Origin: Patescibacteria group bacterium
Lineage (GTDB): Bacteria > Patescibacteriota > Minisyncoccia > JAHIHE01
Assembly (NCBI GenBank): GCA_018899995.1
Contig: JAHIHE010000096.1
Location: forward strand, 1-19,811
Direction: 5' to 3'
Length of the DNA stretch: 19,811 nt
Positions 1 through 6,095 of the stretch are shown here, piece after piece. Below the pieces are notes generated by a model. It ran no database searches. It saw only the letters and a list, made by a program, of their open reading frames with translations, and had not been told where the DNA came from. Each line of letters starts with the position of its first letter. Within the stretch, counting starts at the first letter, position 1. The translations under genes and the position numbers were made by a program.

Positions 1-90
1 ACCGAATAACCAATACCCAATGTTTGATTATTGAGATTTGATTATTGATTATTGCTTGGTGTTTGTTTCTTGATGTTTGGTTATTTTAAG

Positions 91-115
91 AATTTGACAT
101 TGAATTGACATTTGG
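91..115. repeat. GTCAA-rich dispersed repeat upstream of map
   Basis: The 181 bases before the map gene are AT-rich and low in complexity, with TTGATTATTG repeats near 25-53. Within them, positions 91-115 read AATTTGACATTGA followed by ATTGACATTTGG. Nearly the same words occur at 11060-11098 in front of tpiA, so this is a dispersed element and not unique promoter sequence. No clear promoter was found for map. Confidence 0.5.
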
Positions 116-181
116 ATTTCATAAATTTTATCATTTTAATCTGTCATTTAATTTTTAATATTTACATTTTTAATTTGTTCC

Positions 182-952
182 ATGATTTACATTAAAACTG
201 CCGAAGAAATCGCCTTGATGCGCGAAGGCGGAAAAATCTTGGCAAAAACTCTTGACGAATTAAGCCGGGCAGTTGCGCCGGGAATAAAAACGATTGAGAT
301 AGACAAATTGGCCGAAGGCCTTGTTTTAAAATACGGCGCTAAGTCCTCGTTTAAGGGCTATAAGCCGAAATTTTACGAAGGCGAAAAAGGGTATCCGGCG
401 AGCGTCTGCGTTTCAATAAACGAAGAAGTTGTGCACGGAATTCCCGGCGAGCGCGTTTTAAAAGAAGGCGATATAGTAAGCATGGATATGGGAATTTTGT
501 ATAAAGGATTTTTCACGGATGCGGCAATAACCGCTGGCGCGGGGAAAATTTCCAGCCAGGCGCGGAAATTGATAGATGTGACAAAAAAATCTTTGGAAAT
601 CGGGATTAAAGAAATTGGACAGGGAAAGCATTTGGGCGACATTGGTTTCGCGATTCAGTCGTATGCAGAGCAAAACGGATTTTCAGTGGTGAGGGATTTG
701 GTGGGACACGGAGTGGGAAAATATATCCACGAAGATCCGGAAATCCCGAATTACGGATTTCGCGGCCAGGGTTTGGAATTTAAAAAAGGAATGACTTTGG
801 CGCTTGAGCCAATGGTGAATATTGGCGCGCCGGATGTTAAAATTTTGCCTGACGGCTGGACATTTGTTTCATCCGACAAAAGTTTGGTGGCGCATTTTGA
901 GCACACCGTGGCTGTGACGGAAAACGGAGCGGAAATTTTGACGAAACTATAG
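182..952 (+). CDS. map: Methionine aminopeptidase, type I
   Basis: Removes the initiator methionine from nascent proteins in the cytoplasm, using a two-metal centre. The 256-residue length is normal for the type I bacterial enzyme, with no N-terminal extension. The metal and catalytic residues are all visible: H85 in VVHGIPGE, D102 in SMDMG, D113 in FFTDAAIT, H176 in GHGVGKYIHEDPEIPN, E209 in LALEPM and E240 in HFEHTVAV. The ATG at 182 follows TTCC with no Shine-Dalgarno sequence, as for most genes here. It stands alone; in many bacteria map sits in the ribosomal protein operon, and what lies upstream is outside the window. The family assignment is secure. Confidence 0.97.
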   Translation: MIYIKTAEEIALMREGGKILAKTLDELSRAVAPGIKTIEIDKLAEGLVLKYGAKSSFKGYKPKFYEGEKGYPASVCVSINEEVVHGIPGERVLKEGDIVSMDMGILYKGFFTDAAITAGAGKISSQARKLIDVTKKSLEIGIKEIGQGKHLGDIGFAIQSYAEQNGFSVVRDLVGHGVGKYIHEDPEIPNYGFRGQGLEFKKGMTLALEPMVNIGAPDVKILPDGWTFVSSDKSLVAHFEHTVAVTENGAEILTKL

Positions 953-973
953 TGAGTTTTGGCAAAAAAAAGA

Positions 974-1020
974 AACGGACATACGAAATATCCGCTTCGG
1001 GTTTAGTAATTACATTTAGC
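974..1020 (+). terminator. Hairpin plus shared tail downstream of map
   Basis: Imperfect hairpin with arms CGGA (976-979) and TCCG (991-994), followed by GTTTAGTAATTACATT at 1001-1016. The same 16-base tail, again after a CGGA...TCCG hairpin, follows the NYN gene ending at 2614. The two are copies of one 3'-end element. Its position suggests transcription termination or 3'-end protection, but there is no strong T-run here. Confidence 0.4.
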
Positions 1021-1060
1021 ATAGTATGGGATATTTGTTAAGGGTTTATACATAATTCTT

Positions 1061-1711
1061 ATGAACTTGTCCGAATTTAAATTGCAGAGTTTAGGAATAG
1101 ATAAAGAAAAATTTGGGAAAATTTATACCTTTGTTGATTTCGGAAATGTTGATTATTGGTTTGAGTATGACACCCGAGATTTTGATGATAATGATTTGCC
1201 GGCGGGGCAAAAACTCATTGTAGATTTAGAGAAGCTTTCGAATTTTTTAAAATTATTTTCCGATCATAAGCGATTTTATTTTGGCTTGGATCTAAAAAAT
1301 AGAAAATCATTTCATCTTTCTATAAAAGCAAAATCTCTCTTTGATAAAGCAAACACCAAGCCGATTCAGAGAATAAAGCATTATTTAAAAGATTTAGAAT
1401 TAAAAAGCAATACAAGGTCAATTTGCGAAGATGTTCGCGGAAAATATATTTATATTCCCAAATGTAATTTTGATGTTGAAATTTGCATAGATGCGATTAG
1501 GTCTTTGGAAAAATACGATACATTTTGTTTGCTTTCCAGTGATGCAGATTTTGCCGCTCTGGCGGAATTTTTAAAAAGAAGAGGCAAAAAGTTTATTTTA
1601 ATTAGTGCGGGTTATGTTTCCCATTGGTTAAAAGATAAAGCAGACTTGAATATAAACGCGCAAAGAATCAAAAGAGAGATTGCCGTTATAAAACAAAAAC
1701 CTCGCCTTTAG
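1061..1711 (+). CDS. NYN-domain protein (LabA/DUF88-like), probable RNase
   Basis: A 216-residue protein with the PIN-like NYN fold. The first acidic motif is TFVDFGNVD (D26, N29). The middle acid lies in PKCNFDVEICIDA (D138). The last motif is CLLSSDADFAALAEFLKRRG (D161, D163), running into the typical strand-helix segment KKFILIS. NYN proteins are metal-dependent nucleases thought to act on RNA; the substrate of this one is unknown. The start is an ATG after ATTCTT with no Shine-Dalgarno. It is followed by stacked hairpins from its last codons onward, and by a second, unrelated-looking NYN gene at 1982. The domain call is firm; the biological role is not known. Confidence 0.85.
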   Translation: MNLSEFKLQSLGIDKEKFGKIYTFVDFGNVDYWFEYDTRDFDDNDLPAGQKLIVDLEKLSNFLKLFSDHKRFYFGLDLKNRKSFHLSIKAKSLFDKANTKPIQRIKHYLKDLELKSNTRSICEDVRGKYIYIPKCNFDVEICIDAIRSLEKYDTFCLLSSDADFAALAEFLKRRGKKFILISAGYVSHWLKDKADLNINAQRIKREIAVIKQKPRL

Positions 1712-1747
1712 AGGGCGAGATTTAGATCTCGGACTCGCATCCGCGAG
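1701..1747 (+). terminator. Overlapping hairpins across the NYN gene stop codon
   Basis: Three short perfect stems lie in a row: CTCGCC (1701-1706) with GGCGAG (1714-1719); CGAGAT (1716-1721) with ATCTCG (1726-1731); and CTCGC (1734-1738) with GCGAG (1743-1747). The right arm of the first overlaps the left arm of the second, so those two cannot form together. No T-run follows. It may be a 3'-end structure of the gene ending at 1711. Confidence 0.4.
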
Positions 1748-1866
1748 CAGGGTAATTGACGAATCAATTACTTTATAACTATATAATATTATTTAAAGTA
1801 AGTCAATTGTCCTTTTCTGTAACAGGTGTGGATAACTTTTTAATGAGTAAAATTCTAATTCTTCGC

Positions 1867-1886
1867 CCTGCCTGCCGGCAGGCAGG
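1867..1886. repeat. 20-bp perfect palindrome, copy 1
   Basis: CCTGCCTGCC followed immediately by its reverse complement GGCAGGCAGG. The identical 20 bases recur at 3363-3382, and both copies directly abut a TTGCTT -35 hexamer. It is much richer in GC than the surrounding intergenic sequence. Confidence 0.85.
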
Positions 1887-1953
1887 TTGCTTAAAGCTTA
1901 AAAAGGGCATAGAATGAATTAGGTTGAATTAAGGGGCGGTGGTCTAGGAGAAT
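1887..1953 (+). promoter_or_regulatory. Tandem promoter cassette upstream of second NYN gene
   Basis: First unit: -35 TTGCTT at 1887-1892, a 17-base spacer, and -10 TAGAAT at 1910-1915, followed by GAATTAG. Second unit: TTGAAT at 1924-1929, an 18-base spacer and GAGAAT at 1948-1953, followed by GGGTTAA. The same pair of units occurs before the gene at 3500 and a single unit before 2789. The hexamers and spacing fit a housekeeping sigma-70 promoter; the second unit is weaker. Confidence 0.6.
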
Positions 1954-1981
1954 GGGTTAAATTAAATTTTCTGATAAATTT

Positions 1982-2614
1982 ATGAAAACTTTTGCTTTTA
2001 TTGACGCTTCAAATCTTTTTTACGGCGGAGAAAAAAGTTTGGGATGGAAAATCGATTATCAAAAATTACTGGTTTATTTGAAGCAAAAATATCAAATATC
2101 CAGAACTTTTTATTTTGGCGGGGTTGAGATTCACGATTTTAAATATGATTATTTAAATAATGGCACGGTTCCGCTTGGCGAATTGGAAAAATATTTGGCG
2201 AACTTGATTAAAATTGATGGAAAAAAACTGGATGAGGCAAAATTATTACTGCTTTCCCGCCATCTTCAGAGAATCCGTTTTTATTTGAAGCTTCAGAAAT
2301 TCGGATACGAATTATATTTAAAGCCGGTTAAGACATACGAACAGGAAGACGGGACGACAAAAAGAAAAGCCAATTGCGATGTTGATATGGCTTTTCATTT
2401 GATGAAGGAAAAAGATAATTTTGGCAAAGTTGTTATTTTGACCGGCGATGGAGATTTTTTGCCGGTTTTAAAATACCTGAAAGACAAAGGAAAAGAACTG
2501 ATAATTTTGGCCCGCGGCTCGCGGACGGCGCGGGAAATCAGGCGGTTTGCCGGCGGAAATTTCAGAAGTTTTGAATATTTGAAATATAGGATAAAGATGG
2601 ATGAAATAAAATAA
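1982..2614 (+). CDS. NYN-domain protein (LabA-like), probable RNase
   Basis: A 210-residue LabA-type NYN protein. Motifs in order: FAFIDASNLFYGG at the N terminus (D8, N11); KANCDVDMAFHLM (D133, D135); VVILTGDGDFLPVLKYLKDKGK (D156, D158). These are the acidic positions that hold the metal in PIN/NYN nucleases. It is closer to the canonical LabA pattern than the neighbour at 1061, and the two differ in length between motifs, so they are not a recent duplication. The ATG follows AATTT and lacks a Shine-Dalgarno. Transcription probably starts from the tandem cassette ending at 1953, giving a short leader. It is followed by a terminator-like element. Function beyond nuclease fold is unknown. Confidence 0.88.
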   Translation: MKTFAFIDASNLFYGGEKSLGWKIDYQKLLVYLKQKYQISRTFYFGGVEIHDFKYDYLNNGTVPLGELEKYLANLIKIDGKKLDEAKLLLLSRHLQRIRFYLKLQKFGYELYLKPVKTYEQEDGTTKRKANCDVDMAFHLMKEKDNFGKVVILTGDGDFLPVLKYLKDKGKELIILARGSRTAREIRRFAGGNFRSFEYLKYRIKMDEIK

Positions 2615-2676
2615 AGCGGACTCATATAGAATCCGCTTCAAGTTTAGTAATTACATTATATTATAAACTTTTTTTC
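2614..2676 (+). terminator. Double-hairpin terminator after second NYN gene
   Basis: Two successive perfect hairpins: AAGCGGA (2614-2620) with TCCGCTT (2632-2638), then AAGTTTA (2640-2646) with TAAACTT (2664-2670), followed by a T-run to 2675. The first arm overlaps the last base of the stop codon. The segment at 2641-2656 repeats the tail found after map. Confidence 0.65.
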
Positions 2677-2734
2677 TTGTCAAGTTTTTTAGTTATCCGG
2701 TTTTATAATTATTAAGATTTATTCTTTTTTCCGC

Positions 2735-2763
2735 TTGATTAAAGGTTAAAAAGGGGATAGAAT
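2735..2763 (+). promoter_or_regulatory. Promoter cassette upstream of gene at 2789
   Basis: TTGATT at 2735-2740, a 17-base spacer AAAGGTTAAAAAGGGGA, and TAGAAT at 2758-2763. This spacer differs from the copies at 1893 and 3389 by only one or two bases, yet here the GC-rich palindrome is missing. The ATG lies 25 bases beyond the -10, leaving a leader of roughly 18 bases. Confidence 0.6.
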
Positions 2764-2788
2764 GAATTAGAATGATAAATAATTTTTC

Positions 2789-3199
2789 ATGATTCCTTAT
2801 CAGACAAAAATTAAAAAACTCCCCGGCACAAGTTATGGAGAAGTAGTAAAACACGCATACTTTTTATTCAACCAAATTAAAAAGAAAACCAAAAGAAGGC
2901 CGTATATTAAGTCGGCTTATTTTGACAAGCAAAAGATATTTTTTGATTATTTTTTAGAACACTTATTCCAGAAAAGCCCGAAAGAAAGGTTAAAAAGATT
3001 AAAATATTTTGGAGCGGCCTTAGAATTAATGAGAAAATCAAAAAATCATCCCACATCCGAAGAAAATCCCCATAAGAAAGGCGAGATTCTCCATCGCTTT
3101 GCGGGATTAACCACGGATCGAGAATTGTTTTACGCGCAGATTAAAGAAGAGAAGCGAAACGGCAAGAAATATTTTATGTCATGTTTTCCGGAAAATTAA
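2789..3199 (+). CDS. Small conserved protein of unknown function, possibly nuclease-like
   Basis: A basic 136-residue protein with no membrane segment. The N-terminal half is rich in lysine and aromatic residues (RRPYIKSAYFDKQKIFFDYFLEH is split by charged residues). The middle has a helix-like stretch RLKRLKYFGAALELMRKS. The C-terminal part, EILHRFAGLTTDRELFYAQIKEE then KKYFMSCFP, has a strand pattern that recalls small RelE/barnase-EndoU-like phage nuclease domains (PBECR group). That resemblance is from memory and weak; conserved H and T positions could be catalytic. I recall similar proteins as frequent unknowns in Patescibacteria. It has its own promoter cassette, and a hairpin and structured 3' region follow. 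Confidence 0.75.
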   Translation: MIPYQTKIKKLPGTSYGEVVKHAYFLFNQIKKKTKRRPYIKSAYFDKQKIFFDYFLEHLFQKSPKERLKRLKYFGAALELMRKSKNHPTSEENPHKKGEILHRFAGLTTDRELFYAQIKEEKRNGKKYFMSCFPEN

Positions 3200-3223
3200 A
3201 AACCCCCCGCCAATGTGGGGTTT
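3200..3223 (+). terminator. Hairpin after gene ending at 3199
   Basis: AAACCCC (3200-3206) pairs with GGGGTTT (3217-3223) around a 10-base loop, starting directly after the stop codon. No T-run follows; structured sequence continues instead, so it may be the first stem of a longer RNA element. Confidence 0.5.
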
Positions 3224-3294
3224 GGCTCCTGGCCGAACATTTCTGTTCCGCCTAAGAAGTGGAGTTAAGCCCCTGGCCGAGGATCTATTGCCAG
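3224..3294 (+). ncRNA. Candidate structured 3' RNA element
   Basis: A compact run of stems. GGCCGAACA (3231-3239) pairs with TGTTCCGCC (3244-3252) through one C-C mismatch and a TTTC tetraloop. GGCTCC at 3224-3229 can partly close this with GGAG...AGCC at 3261-3271. CTGGC (3273-3277) pairs with GCCAG (3290-3294). The word GC(T/C)CCTGGCCGA occurs twice, at 3225-3236 and 3269-3280. No known RNA family is recognised. It could be part of the 3' UTR of the preceding gene or an independent element. Confidence 0.4.
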
Positions 3295-3323
3295 TATATC
3301 AGATGTAAAATGCTTGTCAAGGG

Positions 3324-3352
3324 TTGTGGATAAAAAGAGGGTTAAATATGCT
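3324..3352 (+). promoter_or_regulatory. Additional promoter-like pair
   Basis: TTGTGG at 3324-3329, a 17-base spacer and TATGCT at 3347-3352. It precedes the palindrome copy at 3363. The -35 overlaps TGTGGATAA (3325-3333), which read on the other strand is TTATCCACA, the DnaA-box consensus. Either reading is tentative. Confidence 0.3.
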
Positions 3353-3362
3353 ATTTTTTCGC

Positions 3363-3382
3363 CCTGCCTGCCGGCAGGCAGG
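3363..3382. repeat. 20-bp perfect palindrome, copy 2
   Basis: Identical to 1867-1886, and likewise preceded by TTCGCC and followed directly by TTGCTTAAAG. The conserved block shared by the two loci runs from the palindrome through the downstream TAGAAT hexamer. Confidence 0.85.
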
Positions 3383-3469
3383 TTGCTTAAAGGTTAAAAG
3401 GGGGATAGAATGGGTTAAGGGGAATATTAGCATTTTTTGCTTGAATTAAAGGGTTTGGGGGTGTAGAAT
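3383..3469 (+). promoter_or_regulatory. Tandem promoter cassette upstream of membrane/protease operon
   Basis: Unit one: TTGCTT 3383-3388, 17-base spacer, TAGAAT 3406-3411, then GGGTTAA. Unit two: TTGAAT 3441-3446, 17-base spacer, TAGAAT 3464-3469, then GGGTTAA. The second unit places the transcription start near 3476 and the ATG at 3500, a leader of about 24 bases. The arrangement matches the tandem cassette before 1982. Confidence 0.6.
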
Positions 3470-3499
3470 GGGTTAAGAAAAAGATAGTTGGTTAAAATT

Positions 3500-4135
3500 A
3501 TGACGTTAACAGAAATCATTATTTGGATTTTAAATTTTTTAAACAACAATCAAGGTTTTGTAACTTTTTTAGTTGGTTTAACGGCTTTTGTTTTGTATTT
3601 CCAGCAGAAATCGGATAATAAGCGTGATGCTGCAAAGATTATTTTACAAGAAATCAGAAGAGCGGAAGATATTATAAATGAATATAAAGAACACGGAGGT
3701 TATAAATTTACGAAAAAAATAATTGCTACCGATAGTTGGGCTAAAAATATTCATCATTTTGTTGGCGATTTAGCACAAGATGAATTGGATAAAATTAGCG
3801 GACTTTATTCGACTGGTAAATATCTTGATTCAATAATTGTTAAAGTTTCAGATCAAAATTTTGAAAGTCAAATTCAATTATATAAAAACGAGATTCAGCA
3901 AATTATTTCAGGATTACAAACGGCTACACAAAACCGACAATCAACGGCGGCTGGAGCTCATTCGGGTGGGCAAATCATAGATCAATCACAACAAATTATT
4001 CAAAAGGCATTACCGATAAAAATTCAAATACCACCGCCATGGAAAACACTGCTTGATGAAATTTCATATAATTATGAGCCAATTTACCATTTAAGTATTT
4101 GTGAAAAACTAAAAAAGATAGCAAAAATTAAATAA
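3500..4135 (+). CDS. Membrane-anchored protein of unknown function
   Basis: The ATG at 3500 (after AAATT) is preferred over an in-frame TTG four codons upstream. The 211-residue protein has one N-terminal hydrophobic segment (about residues 18-35, FVTFLVGLTAFVLYF). A charged segment QQKSDNKRDAAKIILQEIRRAEDIINEY follows and is probably helical and cytoplasmic. The rest has no motif I can name. Proteins with this layout, one TM helix then KRDAAxIIxxEIRxAE, occur as hypotheticals in many bacteria. The stop lies 12 bases before the start of a membrane-anchored trypsin-like protease, so the two are probably co-transcribed from the tandem cassette ending at 3469 and may form one functional unit. 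Confidence 0.75.
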   Translation: MTLTEIIIWILNFLNNNQGFVTFLVGLTAFVLYFQQKSDNKRDAAKIILQEIRRAEDIINEYKEHGGYKFTKKIIATDSWAKNIHHFVGDLAQDELDKISGLYSTGKYLDSIIVKVSDQNFESQIQLYKNEIQQIISGLQTATQNRQSTAAGAHSGGQIIDQSQQIIQKALPIKIQIPPPWKTLLDEISYNYEPIYHLSICEKLKKIAKIK

Positions 4136-4147
4136 AGCAAATTAATT

Positions 4148-5146
4148 ATGGATAAAAATAAATTAGTTTTACTGATTACAATTTTATTAGCGAGCATTGT
4201 TTTAGGTGGCTTTTATTATGCAAGTGAAGCAAATAAACAAAGGTCTATAGAAAAACAACGGCAATCTGAAAAAGAAAAACAAACTCAGGAGATATTAAAA
4301 GCACAACAGGACGAATTAGAAAAGAACAAAAAGGAAATAGGCGCTCTTCAACAAAAACAAGCCGCGCAAGAAAGTAAACCCGCACAAACTGTTATAAAAG
4401 AAACAATAAGGGCGATTCCAGTAAACACCAATGAAATAACCCCAGATGATTTGAAACCTTATCTTACAACGGTTTTATATGTATCTTGCGATAACAACAC
4501 AGATAGAAGATATCGAAACGGAAGCGGATTTTTCTGGAAATTTGATAAAAATAATTATTCAGTAATTTCTAATAAACACGTTTTCACAAGTTTGATACAC
4601 GATGAAACGGTAGGCGATTATTGCAATGGGATTATCAACGATATAAATAATACAGGATTAGGTCTTCTTCGATTATTCCCAAATACACAGTCTGTTATTA
4701 ATCAAGCTGCTGATATTATTTCTACAAGAATTTGGACTATTCCAAGTGAAAGAGCTGCAAGCGAATTTAATTATAGCTTATCTTCTTTAAATAGATGTCC
4801 CAACGATATCCCCATTGGATCTCCAGTTGCAGTTATTGGTTATCCCGCTTCTGGAGAACAAAAATTAAATTACGGTCCCTCGTATGAGTATGATCATTAT
4901 CAATTTCAAAGAATTGTTACTGATGGTAAAATTAGTGGTTATTTAGGGGTAGATTTGATAAGTAATGAATATATTCCGGTGGCTAACTATTATGTGTCCG
5001 CAATAGTGGACAGCGGTAACTCTGGCGGCGTTGCGCTTTCGAAAAATAAAGATGGGTTATGTTTACTTGGAGTTCCGACTTGGCTTAAGTTGGGAAACTA
5101 CGAGACGCAAGGAGTAGTGCAAAATATAAATAATATATTTAAATGA
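4148..5146 (+). CDS. Membrane-anchored trypsin-like serine protease
   Basis: A 332-residue protein. Residues 6-25 form a membrane anchor and residues about 27-75 a Q/K/E-rich coiled coil. The remainder is a chymotrypsin-fold peptidase (Trypsin_2 type). The catalytic histidine is H144 in VISNKHVFT and the nucleophile S292 in VDSGNSGGVAL. The third triad member is less clear: D189 in AADIIST fits the usual spacing, whereas the position resembling the DLALLRL motif reads GLGLLRL. Cysteines at 114, 159, 217 and 305 could form disulfides, fitting an extracytoplasmic location, though topology cannot be read with certainty. No PDZ domain follows, unlike DegP/HtrA. It is second in a two-gene operon with the membrane protein at 3500. 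Substrate unknown. Confidence 0.8.
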   Translation: MDKNKLVLLITILLASIVLGGFYYASEANKQRSIEKQRQSEKEKQTQEILKAQQDELEKNKKEIGALQQKQAAQESKPAQTVIKETIRAIPVNTNEITPDDLKPYLTTVLYVSCDNNTDRRYRNGSGFFWKFDKNNYSVISNKHVFTSLIHDETVGDYCNGIINDINNTGLGLLRLFPNTQSVINQAADIISTRIWTIPSERAASEFNYSLSSLNRCPNDIPIGSPVAVIGYPASGEQKLNYGPSYEYDHYQFQRIVTDGKISGYLGVDLISNEYIPVANYYVSAIVDSGNSGGVALSKNKDGLCLLGVPTWLKLGNYETQGVVQNINNIFK

Positions 5147-5190
5147 TTAATTTTTTAAGACGTTTTTAAAATAAATAAAAATAAACTCTT

Positions 5191-5272
5191 ATGCCAACAC
5201 AAAACATTATCAAACAAATTGAAAAATCAAGAAAGTCGCGAGTAATCACTTATATCACCAGCGACCGGCCAG
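5191..5272 (+). pseudogene. N-terminal fragment of an SDH-type serine peptidase
   Basis: From ATG at 5191 the reading frame gives MPTQNIIKQIEKSRKSRVI then TYITSDR, matching residues 1-26 of the complete gene at 6929 with about four changes. DNA identity over the 80 bases is roughly 80 percent, including CTTATG at the start. After the arginine the match ends abruptly and the frame stops within twelve codons. It is the left copy of a direct repeat bracketing the 5484-6905 cassette. The divergence says this is not a recent duplication. Confidence 0.8.
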
Positions 5273-5425
5273 AGAGAATTTCCCAAGATACAAATTTTAA
5301 GCATTGAAGAACTTTTAAGCGGCAAGAAGCCGGATTTACCCCAAGGATTGGTTAAAAATTATTATAAAGAGGCGAAAGCGAGCAAAAACGGGGATGATTC
5401 AAGCCAAAAAGGTTTGGGGTTGTGA
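5273..5425 (+). pseudogene. C-terminal remnant of a probable DNA methylase
   Basis: Directly after the peptidase fragment, in a different frame, an open stretch with no start reads REFPKIQILSIEELLSGKK then PDLPQGLVKNYYKEAK, ending at TGA 5423-5425. The pattern (K)IQILTIEELLxGKxPDLP is, from memory, common at the extreme C terminus of site-specific DNA methyltransferases and related restriction-modification proteins. If so, all catalytic motifs have been lost. The family assignment is moderate; that this is a truncated coding tail is better supported. Confidence 0.5.
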
Positions 5426-5448
5426 TTTATTTGGATAAATGCAAACCC

Positions 5449-5477
5449 TTGATTATTTTTCAGTATTAAGCTATTAT
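5449..5477 (+). promoter_or_regulatory. Promoter giving a probable leaderless transcript for the PIN cassette
   Basis: TTGATT at 5449-5454, a 17-base spacer and TATTAT at 5472-5477. The expected start point, six to seven bases after the -10, coincides with the ATG at 5484. The first cassette gene would therefore be translated from a leaderless or nearly leaderless mRNA. Confidence 0.55.
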
Positions 5478-5483
5478 TAGGTT

Positions 5484-6095
5484 ATGAAAATAGAATCTAT
5501 TAAAAACATAAATATCACGGCGCTTTTCGCATCGCCTATTAATCATCTTCTTATTGGTCAAGAGATGCTCTTGGATTTGTTTAAAACCGGCGACGAAGAA
5601 AAAGATAAAAGGACTTTTGTTGAAGCTCCCGGTTTAAAAGTTTTAATATTTCCTAATAGAAAAAAAGAATATGTATTTGAAGGCACGAGAATTTTAGTAA
5701 ATGATAAAAACGAAGTTTTGCCAAATGATTCCGATGTTATAGATGACTTCGAAAAAATAATCAAAAGTGATATGGTTGAACAAAACAAGGTGGCGGCTTT
5801 CGGATTTAATTATGACACTGTTATTATTCCAGAAAATAGCAGCTTTAAAAGCATTGATCTCGTCGGTAGTAAAGTTGCCGCAATTAAAGATATAAAAAGT
5901 GCTGGAGTTAATATATTATTTGAAAAAGATGGCGTAACTTATGTCTTAGAAATTAAACCAATCGGTAGCGAGCAAAAGTTTGTTGCGCATTTTAACGCGC
6001 ATTTTAGCACGAACAAACTGCCGGATACTAAGGAATTGAAAGAAAAAATCAATAAAGAATTTTTGAAGTTTAAAAACACTATAGAAAAAATATGA
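5484..6095 (+). CDS. Protein of unknown function, first gene of PIN cassette
   Basis: A 203-residue soluble protein, not recognised. It has alternating strand-like segments (LKVLIFPNRKKEYVFEGTRILV, AAFGFNYDTVIIP, VNILFEKDGVTYVLEIKPIG) and ends in a lysine-rich helix. No catalytic motif, signal peptide or membrane segment is seen. Its stop overlaps the next start as ATGA (6092-6095), and that gene in turn overlaps a PIN nuclease gene. The three are therefore almost certainly one translationally coupled unit. By position it could be a regulator, a sensor or part of the neutralising side of a toxin-antitoxin-like module; nothing in the sequence settles this. Confidence 0.75.
   Translation: MKIESIKNINITALFASPINHLLIGQEMLLDLFKTGDEEKDKRTFVEAPGLKVLIFPNRKKEYVFEGTRILVNDKNEVLPNDSDVIDDFEKIIKSDMVEQNKVAAFGFNYDTVIIPENSSFKSIDLVGSKVAAIKDIKSAGVNILFEKDGVTYVLEIKPIGSEQKFVAHFNAHFSTNKLPDTKELKEKINKEFLKFKNTIEKI

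Noticed and set aside
1731..1790. Possible tRNA or promoter (TTGACG with TATAAT) after the first NYN gene
   Set aside because: No cloverleaf can be drawn, and the two hexamers are 20 bases apart, too far for a convincing promoter.
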